In this document: piece after piece, positions 1 through 12,766 of the stretch
How positions within the stretch are numbered: position 1 is the stretch's first letter
Layout: each line of letters starts with the position of its first letter
Assembly: GCF_003086295.3 (NCBI RefSeq)
Contig: NC_092043.1
Coordinates: 51,364,598-51,428,597, forward strand
DNA from: Arachis hypogaea
Taxonomy: Eukaryota; Streptophyta; Magnoliopsida; Fabales; Fabaceae
Reading direction: 5' to 3'
DNA: 64,000 bases
Notes under the pieces: model-generated
The model's database searches: none
Told to the model about the DNA's origin: nothing
The model's input: only the letters and a program-made list of their open reading frames with translations
Program-made: the position numbers and the translations under genes

Positions 1-476
1 CTTGAATCTTAGACAAGTATTCTTTGACTGAACCAGTCTTTTTCACAAATTTCAACAATGATTTTAGGCTTTGAATGCGAGTAGCTGATGATTCTGAGAA
101 ACAGTCGTTTAGAATGCGACATACCTCATGAAATCTAGTTCAGTGAATAGTCTTGTTCTTGAGAGAATTTGAAATAAATGCAACCAGCCAAGTAGTTGAA
201 GTTAGATCATCTAGTCACCTTTCTTTCTAGGTGGTGGTTTCAGATTTTGTTTTCTTTGCTGCATTTTCCTCGAATTATTCTGGAATTTCGGCAGCTGATT
301 GATGATCTTTGAGGTTGAGGTTCTAAATGATGAGAATCACAAGATGATGCCATGTAGTGAAATTATTGTCAGTGAGTTTTTCAGAAATTGATAGTAGAAT
401 CTTTTTTTTCACCGATGAATTGAGAGTATGATAGACATGTTGATTATTCAAGACTGTTGCCTCTGGATACCATAAA
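1..476 (-). pseudogene. Ty1/copia gag relic, 5' end of a retrotransposon
   Basis: Read on the minus strand, a tRNA-Met-like primer site (TGGTATCCAGAGG, about 457-475) is followed by a gag-like start with SISEKLTDNNFTTWH (about 350-400). Stops follow, and then a second gag-like block near 1-130 containing CFSESSATRIQSLKSLLKF and SVKEYLSKIQ. This order matches the N-terminal part of plant copia gag (UBN2-type), which packages element RNA. The middle is degenerate, and the rest of the element lies outside the window. The LTR should lie just right of 476, where a MULE inserted at 557. The family assignment comes from motif recognition; the exact boundaries are uncertain. Confidence 0.6.
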
Positions 477-546
477 GAATAACTTATTAAATTAGCGGTA
501 ACAATTAAAAAGTAACAATGATAAATAACAAAAATAAGGTAAATGT

Positions 547-556
547 GAATATAAAT
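547..556. repeat. Left target site duplication of the MULE
   Basis: GAATATAAAT directly precedes the left inverted repeat and recurs exactly at 4175-4184, directly after the right one. Confidence 0.85.
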
Positions 557-904
557 GAATAAATGACCATATGTACCCATGAAAGATGAAAACGCTGACA
601 ATTGTACCCATAGCAGACCGAAACTAATTTTGTACCCATTGAAGATGCAGTCCGTGTGACAAAAATATCCTGCCTTGGTTTGATACCAACTTCGTCCTTA
701 TACGAACCTACGTGGCACTCCAAATCCCCCAAACCCCTATCTATGTGGATTTGAACGTTACTATAAGGATTAACCCATGAAGTGGAAACCCTAGGGAGTC
801 ATCTTCCCCAATTCGAACCACACCCCAATAAATGCAATCGACTTCAACCTCATCCAGTGTCAAGTGCACATAAGGAGAGAAGGAATTTTCTCGTGAGCCC
901 TAGG

Positions 905-1469
905 ATGTCTTTGCGAAGATTTAACTCTCGTGCAAGTGATGGAACTCGCAGCAATTCTTCGAGTTTGAAAAGGATGAAGGAAAAGATGCTCGACGGCAAA
1001 TGCTTGTGTGGGAGGGATGTTGTGTTGATGGAGTATGGCACAATGACAAACCTAATAGATGGTTCATCAGATGTCCTGGGTGGGCGGTAATGCACACGCG
1101 GTGTTGTTGTTCAGGTTAGAAATCTATTTTTGACATTGTAGTTGACACTTTGGTTCATTTTTTTTGTTCCAAACAAGAGATTGCAAATACTTTGTGTGGG
1201 TGGATGAAATTGAAGAAGGATGGGAGGGCCTAGCAAGAGCTTTAGCAAAAAGAAATTCCGATCAGTCTTATTCAAGGCATGAAGATGGTGTGACTGTCAC
1301 GAGTGGTGTGGAAAATCCACAATCATCCTCAATGATGGCCAGGAAGTTGGAAAAATTTAGGGGTGAAGTTAGGGGAGAACTTAAGAGAATGAGGTTGTTG
1401 CTTTCAACCATTGCATTGGGGGTTGCTTTCTGTTTATTTTGTGAGTTGTATTTGGTTATGAAATTATAA
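905..1469 (+). pseudogene. GRF-type zinc-finger protein with C-terminal membrane anchor, carried by the MULE
   Basis: Two exons are visible. The first (ATG at 905, to about 1089) gives a Ser/Arg-rich N-terminus and CLCGRDVVLMEYGT. The second (from about 1178) gives CKYFVWVDEIEEGW, then a charged helical stretch and a hydrophobic C-terminal segment of about 20 residues ending at 1469. Finger, coiled coil and membrane tail, in that order, is the usual architecture of plant GRF zinc-finger proteins; the GRF finger binds nucleic acid in other families. After MTN the reading frame is off by one: the expected RWFIRCPGW reads only in the next frame (about 1050-1080). A one-base deletion therefore splits the finger. 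The true start and the intron borders are not certain. The function within the element is unknown. Confidence 0.65.
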
Positions 1470-2087
1470 GATGTGTATGAGTTGGGAACTTTGGTATGAC
1501 ATGCTGCTTAAGTGATTGTAACTTTGATCTTATTAATTCTAATGCATTAACATAGACACGAAATCTTGGATTTCTAATAGCGTTTTGTTTATTTTGTAGT
1601 TGATGCAGCCATGTAAAATGAGGTAAAGTTTATATTGAAACAATGCCTATGTATTGTCACCTGAATCTATCTATTCTTCCTAAGGAAGTAAGTATAACTA
1701 GAACAAGAAACATAGCAACAATATGCTTTTGGTGTCCATTCAAAGCTTTCATCCAAATTCAAAAGAAGGTGCTGTTAAAAGACTGATAAAATAACCATTG
1801 TAAAAAGTGAATTCTGATTCTCAAAAAATAGTAATGACATAAGCCAATGAAGGCAAATTCGGTTGGTCAAAAAACACCCTGAAATCAAGTTTAACTACCT
1901 TATCCTAACCCAGACTATGATAATTACACAATACAAGAGTCTTGAGTTGCTCTTTAATAAACAAAACAATCAAAAGCCAGCAAGAGTTTTTGATGATCAA
2001 AGTTGAGTACATTAAAAAACGAAAACATAACATTAATCAACCATCAATTTCCTGTCTTGATTGGGTCTCCAAACCCATGAGTTTCTA

Positions 2088-3550
2088 TCAAATCGGAGTT
2101 GAGTTACTGCTCCCACTTGAGACACCTGTTTTTGATCCACTGAATGCGACTTTCCTTCCTCGTCCCCTGCTATGAAGTCCACCCCTAGCAGCTGTGCCTC
2201 GGCCTGTAGCACCCGTAGTCACTCCCGGTGTTGGCATGAATTGCACGAACCGTGTCGATGTCCCTGCACTAGCACCTTGCAGTGGATGCGGTGTAGTTTC
2301 AAAGTTGTGTGTGGATGGGGTGGTAGATGGTTTGTTGGCAGATGGGGGAGGTGTTTGCTGCGTTTTTTGCAGTGGGAGGGGTCGCTTAACACTTCTCCTT
2401 TTAACTTGTTTCTTGGTTGTTGCATTGTTGGTTGGAGGTTGTTGTTGTGTGGTTGTTGGCGGCGGCATTCCCTGTGGTGTGCCATGTTGCAGAAAACAAA
2501 CCGATCTTAGGATAATAAGTTATTGTTGCAGCAAACTAAGGAATTCTAACTAAACATAATGCACTTACTTGAGCATGATGCGGTGTTGCGGAATTGTTTC
2601 CGTCCTCAGTGGCTGCTGCTTCAGCATCTGCCGCCTCTAAGATCTCCTCCCAGAACATTTCAGCCATCATGTCGTCAACAAAATCCCCTTCAGGCACTTG
2701 CGGAGCAGAACTCCCTTCACCCATTGCCGCTTTTCTCTTTTTACAACTCCCTACACGGCTGTGGGGTGTATTGGGTAAGTTGTTCAGGTACAATAGATTT
2801 AGAAACATTGACTTAAGACTGCGGGCCTGGATCTTCTTCAAATGGTGGCTGAGAAGGTTGGGACTGAGTAGATGGTGGCTGATCTGGTAGGACAGGTGTT
2901 GGATGAGGCTGAGAAAGCTGTCCTGCTTCATGGGATGATGCTAGTGGTGGATCTGATGTCTCTTGGGACATACTGAGACTGTCCTCTTTTTGGGCCTCAA
3001 CTTCGGCCTGTTTATTTTCTTCATGGACCTCTTCCCTGTTATGGGCCTCACCCCTTCTTTGGTCCTCTTTCACAACTTCCACATTACCTACAATTTCAGC
3101 ATCATCATGATCTTCCACTACTACCAATCTTCTCTTTGGACTCTTCTTTGGTGTTGGAACCCTTTTGGCACATGTCTTTATTCTCCTCTTTGACGGAGTC
3201 ATATTGTTCTCCTCAACTAACACAGGCTGGTCCACCGGATGCTCTGTATAAATATTTATTTTGTTACCATTCTTCACGGCTGCCTCATTCATTCTAACTA
3301 CGTCCATATCAACCCTTAGGTCCCTCAACCCATCATCAAGCTCCTTCCCCGGTTCTTGCCAGTAAAAATTAGAAACGGACGTATATCCAATGTCCTTCAA
3401 CAAATCAGATATGAAAAAACCGTTCAGTGTATCAACATTCACCCTATTGATTTCTGTGACTTCACCACCAGTATAACTAATTATCCCACCAGGCCCTTTC
3501 TCAAACCGTCCTCTATGGTTAATATACAATGTTATATGGATGGTGGCCAT
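2088..3550 (-). pseudogene. MULE transposase remnant: PB1-like N-terminus joined to C-terminal tail, catalytic core deleted
   Basis: From the ATG at 3550 the protein begins MATIHITLYINHRGRF, with GGEVTEINRVNVDT and the YWQEPGKELDDGL block. This is the PB1-like domain found at the front of many legume MuDR-type transposases. An acidic/basic low-complexity stretch follows to 2813. Instead of the MULE DDE domain, the sequence jumps to a segment with SCKKRKAAMGEG (about 2740) and a tail rich in Pro, Thr and Gln with TRFVQFMPTPGV and RGRGRK (2088-2468). These are the usual residues after the transposase zinc knuckle. The DDE core and SWIM domain are therefore missing, probably through an internal deletion near 2760-2815. 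The upstream in-frame ATG at 3595 is not preferred, because family members start at MATIHIT. The product cannot catalyse transposition. Confidence 0.7.
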
Positions 3551-4184
3551 TCCTGGAAGTGAAAATAACCAACACAAGCTAAGAAAAGATTGCATCTAAC
3601 CACAGGTAACACAAACCCTAACCCAATTTTTCTAGCAATCCTCAGCAATTACATGATTTCATTAGGTACAGCAATAGGTCTAACTAATGGGAATGACATG
3701 AAATTAATCAAGAATGGCTATGAGATACCTCTGTTCGCTGCGCAGCAAAGGTAGTCGCCTCTGTGCCGTCCGCCACGAGACCCTTGGGTTACGAATTGCC
3801 TTCGTACTGTCTTCTCCGACTTGGGGATGACGATGACGAAACCCCTGGATTCACCTTGTGCGCTTGGGAGTGCTTCACAAGACTTCTCCGACTGGGAAAG
3901 CAAGCGATCGCAACCTACAATCTCTGCTAGGGCACACCTTTTCTCTCTCTCAAAAACCAAACAGTTAGCAACAAAAAAAGGGTTTAATCCACGTAAATAG
4001 GGGTTTGGGGAGTTTGGAGTGCCACATAGGTTCGTATAAGGACGAAGCTGGTGTCAAACCAAGGCAGGGTGTCACACAGACCGCATCTTCAATGGGTACA
4101 AAGTTAGTTTCGATCTGCTATGGGTACAATTGTCAGCGTTTTCATCTTTCATAGGTACATATGGTCATTTATTCGAATATAAAT

Positions 4185-4778
4185 TGCAATATTTTCTTCT
4201 ATTTTGTCTTTATATCTATTATCTTAAAACTACTATTTTATCTTATATTTTTGTTATATATTTTTTATTTTATCTATTTTTCTCTTTTTTATCATTGTTT
4301 ATTGTTCATCTCTTCTCATTTTCATAATTGATTTTGATATTTTTTAATCCAATTGATATAATTTACAAATAATTATTTTGTACCAAAACCAAAGTTGTTA
4401 TTTCTATTGAAATAACTTTTTATAATCTTTGTAAAATTCAAATTTTATTATTTAATTTATATTTATTGCAATATATGGTTATTGCTTTTCTAAATTAAAT
4501 TTACATTTTAGATTCAACAAATTTGTTGCTTCAATATAGAAATTCAAAATTTGAATTCAAATTATATTCCAAATTAATATTTTTTTTCAATTTAGCATAT
4601 TTATAACAACCATCAATCTCATAATTATTATATTGAGTACTTATAATCAATATAGAAATATAGGCAAATAAATATAAGAATAATAAGAAGATAAAAACTA
4701 TTATACCATAAAATTGACAATATTATAGTACCAAAGTTAAAACGTAATACCCAGTGTACTAGAAACATGAAAGAAAAA
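4185..4778. other. AT-rich intergenic stretch
   Basis: Very AT-rich, with no coding signal on either strand. The first part may be the continuation of the copia LTR that the MULE split. Confidence 0.5.
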
Positions 4779-7734
<2,956 letters not shown>

Positions 7735-8800
7735 CTCTACGCTTATAAATTTTAAAATATCTTCTAAATTTAAAGTAATACATGAAATGTCATCCACCAA
7801 ATCTTAAGATCTTTAGAAAAAGTACAAACTTAAATCCAAATATGAAATTCCAACATAAAAGTGTCATCAATCATCAAAATCTGTAAAAATTTGCTGCAGA
7901 TTTGCATATGATATGATATGAAATGAAACATATATGAAATGAAAGTAAAAGCTCAATTTAGTTCTCCAAAGATTTTAGCACCATCAAGTTGGTCCTCTAC
8001 ACTCTAAACAGTTTGTACATCAATTTGGTCTCTCTATTTAAAATGGCATCTTCAGTCCTTCAGTCTAATATATATTTAAATACCAGTTGGTCCTTAAATT
8101 GATGATTATTTTGTTCTACAAAAAACCAACTCGATGTTAAAAATCTTGGAAGCAACTGATTTGATATCCTACATGTCTTAAACCAATTTGAACATTTACT
8201 CTATCAGTTAACATATCTTTTCAATATTTGAATTTCATTCCCAATACTACCTGAAACTAAATAAGCATACAAAGTTGACATAGTTGGATTACATAGGACT
8301 AATTTCATTAATCTTGTACTATTAGGCAAAGGAACATAAGACATTCACAACTTAAAAAAAAAAAATGGCCAATAAGAAACATATCATATTCAATCATCAA
8401 TGCATAATAACAAGAATCATGTACAAACAAGCATTGATTTTCAAAGATTGAGCCAAAATTTTCACTAAAAGCTCTGAGGTATATTGTCGAACACTTGGCG
8501 TGCAAAAGCATAAACAACACAAAATAACGCCAAGAAACATTCTTTGCAACACCAATTCAAAATTCAGCACCAATAACATGAAAAATCAGCAGCATTTCGT
8601 AATGACTCACCAAAGTATCAGCCAATCAATCCAAACAAATTGAAATTCAAACTCAAGAAACTCTTAACAGCATGTTTAACTATGTATAAACTAACTAATT
8701 CTAATCAGAAAATCCTAATTCTAACCTAAACACAACTAACAGCAGCAAATAATCCTAACCAAATCAAATTAACACTAGAATCAACACATAACTAATCCTA
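7735..8800. other. Upstream region of the RPT6 copy, no gene seen
   Basis: AT-rich, with no recognisable domains. The stretch around 7950-8110 has the 'tttggtcc' phrase style of degenerate MITEs, but no clean termini could be set. Confidence 0.35.
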
Positions 8801-8802
8801 AA

Positions 8803-9431
8803 TTAACTAAAACAGAGAAGAAAAGGTGATCTGGGAACCTGAGTCGAAGAACAGAGCAAGAACTCAGGAGAGGGATGCAGTGGCAGTGTCCAGCCGCTAC
8901 TGCGTCTGAACTCACTGGAACTAGAGTGGCTCTGTTCTGATTCTGCGACTGAGAATGAGGGAGGCAGGGGCGAGCTAGAGAGCCGCAGTGCGAGGTCGTG
9001 AGGAGGGGAAGAAGACAGTCGTGGCGGAGTTGGATGGTAGCCGGCGGTGAGACAGAGAAAGCAGGAGACAGGGGAAGAGAAAGGGTTTTCGCGGTGGTTG
9101 TTCGGTGAGGGTGGAAGAAGAAGAAGAAGAAGAAGAAGAAAGAAGGGAAGAAGAAGAAGAAGAAGATGACGGTGGAGGTTCAGTGGTTCTGACGGAGACG
9201 CTGGGGGTGATGATCGATGGTGGCGCTGCATTGGTGGTCGAAACGGCGAGAAAAGGGTGGTGGATGGTGGTGTGATGGTTTGCCGGAGGTGGTTCTGTGG
9301 TGGTGAAGGACGATGGTGATGGTGGAGGGTGATGAGGAGCACTAAAATTGCAGAATCCCACCAACATAATCAAATGCCAAAATTGCAGCCCAAATTCACA
9401 ACTTCACAAGTGCAGATTCAGTCATTCACAA

Positions 9432-9466
<35 letters not shown>

Positions 9467-9548
9467 CTCACTTGCGGACAGAGGAGGAAGACAGCGACGC
9501 GCTGAGAGAAAAGGGGCTCCGGTTCCGGTGACAGGCTTAGCAGATTGA
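8803..9548. other. Purine-rich low-complexity block
   Basis: Strongly purine-biased on the plus strand, with a GAA-type array (9114-9166) and a (GA)n array (9433-9461). Open frames exist on the minus strand (for example 8803-9342), but they are Pro/Ser/Leu homopolymer-like with no domain, so I do not call a gene. It could be a 5' leader or the exon-like block of an old transposon. Confidence 0.45.
9433..9461. repeat. (GA)n microsatellite
   Basis: Uninterrupted GA dinucleotides, about 14 units. Confidence 0.9.
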
Positions 9549-10867
9549 AGAGAAATACTGAATATCAACTTCAATAAAAACGTGTTAATGGTTGAAGTGT
9601 ATACTAGATTGTTTCTAGAAAAAAAACATAATAAATCATAACAACAAAAAACATAAAATTATACAGATCAAAAATTAAAAATTCTACCAAAATTCATACA
9701 TCTTTCGGCCACAACAAAAACATATAGATTAGTAAAAAAAATCAAAATAATTAATATATCAAAAATTGAAGATTGAAAAATTAAATAGAAGCAGCAACCC
9801 TACCACACCGAGAAAATGGAAGCGCGTAGCAGACTGTAGAAGAGGAGCCTGATAGGCGCGGAGCTTCTGGTCAGCCCGGCATGCGAAGTAACAAGGAGGG
9901 GGTGAGTCGGGTGACGCCGACGACACGTGACAAGCTACGGCGAAGTGCGACTAGCAAGCGCAGAGAACAACCGGGAAGCTAGGCGAACGACGACGCAGCA
10001 AGGAGGAGGTGATGCATCGACGCCGGCGAATCGCGTGCGGCTGGGAGGAGATGAGGCTGGCAGTGAGCGCGACACAGTGGGGAAAAGGAGGAGGTGAGGC
10101 AGCGTGATAGATTAGAAGAACAAGGAGGTTAGAGGTAGAGGAATGGAGCCATGGAGGTTCAGATTTGGGAAGAAGAAGTGAAGGAGAAGAGGGAGGTTGG
10201 AGCTCATGTTGTATGGGTGTAAAGGTGTCTTTCATGCCAAGAAAAGCTCAAGGGTTGGGATTCATTCGGACAACCTGGGCTTGCTCTTCTAGAAGGCCCA
10301 TTTTGTTAACAAAGAAGCTGAAACCTCATCAATCAAAATCGGGTTTTAAGCTGCCCCAATTCATTGGATTTTTTGGCCCTTTTATCTAAACATCACTCTT
10401 TTACCCTCTTTTAGTTTTTTAAAAAAAAAATAAAATAAAACACGATTTATAATTTGAAAAATTCTTATTAAATATGGCTTATTTCGGTATACTTATGTAT
10501 TTCTGGAGACAATAATAATGATTGTCATTATTAAATATGGCTTTTTTAATTTATAATTAAAATTTTTTTTGAAGAAGCCATGCTTATTGTCTGTGTATTT
10601 TTGTGTACTCCTATATACTATTTGTAGATCTATATACTATTTGGAGATGATGATAATAGATTAAAACAGCGGTATTAAAAAAAATTAAAGAGAGTTTGCC
10701 GGGGATAGGCGAACTCTATAACTATAATTTTTATAGAGTTCGCCCGGGGTGCAGCGAACTTGCTCTATACAAAACAAATCATATTCGGAGAATTAAAGTT
10801 TAAAATGGTGTTTGGGAAAATATGAATTTCTTTTTTATTTCCGAAAAAAATCCTCATTGTAGTTAAC
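9549..10867. other. Intergenic region with a hairpin cluster
   Basis: A GC-richer purine block (9780-10230) is followed by AT-rich sequence. No protein family was recognised. A 13-bp perfect inverted repeat lies at 10708-10720 and 10732-10744 (see the finding). Confidence 0.4.
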
Positions 10868-10872
10868 CTAAC
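10868..10872. repeat. 5-bp target duplication (left) of the Tat element
   Basis: CTAAC here and CTAAC at 19532-19536 flank the element exactly. Confidence 0.9.
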
Positions 10873-11351
10873 TGATGTGTACCCCACTATACTCGGAGAT
10901 AAGATCCAAACAGAAACCGAGCTTGAAACCCGGAAGCTAACAAACAGGAACGGAAAACTGCGACCAAGTTGCTCTTATCCATTGGGCGCTATCCACAAAA
11001 CAACGGAAACCGCTACCCAAGCAAGATAACAACTATGTGCAAGTCAAAGATACTAACAACGGCACTTACCAGATTTATCGGAACTCACTAAACACAAAAC
11101 TCAACTATAAAACCAGGCCACATAACCCATGAAAAGCCAGGTTACAGAACTCTCTCTGATTTATCTCTCTTATTCTGATATTACTCACATACTTACTTGA
11201 GCGTCGGAGTGCTTTGTGCAGGTGCTCCCGCCTTTGTGTTTCAAAGGATCGAGGCATACCTCTGGCATTGCCCCTGGACGACGTATAGCTCGACCCAGGA
11301 CTTGAGTGACCCCTCAGAGGCCATACATCTCGGTCCACTCAGGACGGAACA
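10873..11351 (+). repeat. 5' LTR of the Tat element
   Basis: 479 bp, TG...CA ends. It differs from the 3' LTR at 11234, 11236, 11298 and 11346, all transitions. A TATA-like CTATAAAAC at about 11105 probably marks the U3 promoter. Confidence 0.95.
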
Positions 11352-11353
11352 TC

Positions 11354-11369
11354 TGGCGCCCACCGTGGG
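11354..11369 (+). promoter_or_regulatory. Primer-binding site
   Basis: TGGCGCCCACCGTGGG begins 2 bases after the LTR. TGG complements a tRNA CCA end. Many Tat elements have a site of this form; I cannot assign the tRNA with certainty. Confidence 0.75.
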
Positions 11370-11452
11370 TCCCAAGAGTCAACCTAACCCCACCTTTTTA
11401 CTTCATATTGCACTTTGTATCTTCTTTGTGCAGGGTTTCTCAACTCTCCGAT

Positions 11453-12766
11453 ATGGCCGATAATGGAGTTCACCAAATCACTCAGGCCGAGCTCCTGGCC
11501 CAGATGGTAGAACTGCAAGCTGAAGTTCGAAGACTCGCTGAGATGTCCACTCGAAACAACGCCGGCAAACACGAGGAGAACGGCCCTAAGGGCCCAGGCA
11601 AACACAACACAGACCTACTAAACGTCAATCCTCCAAAGGAGAAGTTAACCTTGGACAACCCGTTCTCCGAGGAAATCACCAACTATCAGATGCCAAAGAA
11701 TTTTACACTGCCCTCTTCCCTTGAGCCGTATAAGGGGATTGGTGACCCCCGGGCTCATATTAAGAAATTTCAGTCTATGATGTTCTTTAATGGCCCTAAC
11801 AATGAACCCGTGCTTTGCAGGGCTTTTCCCACATACCTTGATGGAGCTGCATTACTTTGGTTTTCAAAATTACCTGAAGGATCAATCTCTTCATTTGAAG
11901 AATTGGCGAAGTCCTTCATCGACTACTTCGCGGCGGCGCAGATATATGTACATGGATCAGACTACCTAGGAACCATCCGCTAAGGTCCACAAGAAAGCCT
12001 AAAAGACTATATGACGAGATTCGCATAGGCTACCATGGAGATAACAGACCTGGACCCGGCTGTCCTCCTACACGCCCTCAAGGCCGATCTCAAACCAGGG
12101 AAGTTCAGAGAAACAATCGCGGTAACAAAACCAAAAATATTGGAAGAATTTCGAGAAAGGGCAGCTGGACAAATGGAGATCGAGGAACTATGTGAAGCCG
12201 AAAAAGCAGAAAGAAGGCGACCCCAAAGGGAGGAAAGCCGAACAATAAGGTCGGCTGACCACAAAGACTCCAGGAAACCATTCAAACTCACCCCAAAGTT
12301 CGACAATTACACCTGGTTCAACACAAAAAGGGAAAAGATAATTAAAGAAATACTTAATGCCAAAATCATAAAACCTCCTGCAAGAGTAGGAAATTATCAA
12401 GACCAACGATTCGTCGACAGAAGTAAACACTGCGCTTTCCATCAGAAGTACGGACATACAACTGACGAGTGCGTCATAGCTAAAGATCTGCTGGAAAGAT
12501 TAGCTCGGCAAGGCCTTCTGGACAAATATATCGAAGGAAGAAGACATAAGGAAAACGGCCGAGACCCAAAAGAACGCCAACAGACCTCAGGGAGCAAAGA
12601 GGACAATAAATGGTCGAACAGTACACCACCAAAAGACATTATAAATTACATTTCCGGAGGGTTTGCCAGCAGAGTTGCAACAACCTCGGCAAGAAAAAGA
12701 AGCTACCACACAATGCTGGCAATCGAAGGAACAACCCCGCAAAACAAAGACAAGTTCGACCTTTAA
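11453..12766 (+). pseudogene. Tat gag with in-frame stops
   Basis: Gag forms the virus-like particle that packages element RNA. The frame opens at ATG 11453 (MADNGVHQITQAELL). It continues through the retrotransposon gag core (PYKGIGDPRAHIKKFQ and AALLWFSKLPEGSI) and a zinc knuckle (CAFHQKYGHTTDEC, about 12432-12473). Stops interrupt the same frame at 11981 (TAA) and 12026 (TAG), and the region closes with TAA at 12764. No insertions or deletions were needed to follow the homology. The 12764 stop might be a natural gag boundary, but protease follows directly in the same frame. Confidence 0.85.

Larger units (their letters stand above)
557..4174. mobile_element. Mutator-like element (MULE) with ~195-bp TIRs and a 10-bp target duplication
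   Basis: The terminal inverted repeats are 557-752 and about 3985-4174. They are roughly 92% identical by eye and both begin GAATAAATGACCATATGTAC. The flanks carry a perfect 10-bp direct repeat, GAATATAAAT, at 547-556 and 4175-4184; MULEs usually make 9 bp, with 8-11 bp known. Inside are two gene remnants in convergent orientation: a GRF zinc-finger gene on the plus strand and a transposase-derived PB1-like gene on the minus strand. The catalytic transposase core is absent, so the element is non-autonomous. The layout recalls the convergent gene pair of maize MuDR, although the second gene here is unrelated to mudrB. Confidence 0.88.

Noticed and set aside
2172..2553. Plus-strand open frames rich in Cys and Trp
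   Set aside because: They are the complement of the MULE transposase C-terminal tail, whose minus-strand protein has recognisable motifs.
8803..9373. Long minus-strand open frames of Pro, Ser and Leu
   Set aside because: Low-complexity translation of purine-rich repeats with no domain; two overlapping frames are equally open.
11105..11463. Open frames inside the LTR and leader
   Set aside because: They cross the LTR end and primer site and do not resemble any protein; gag starts at 11453 in its own frame.
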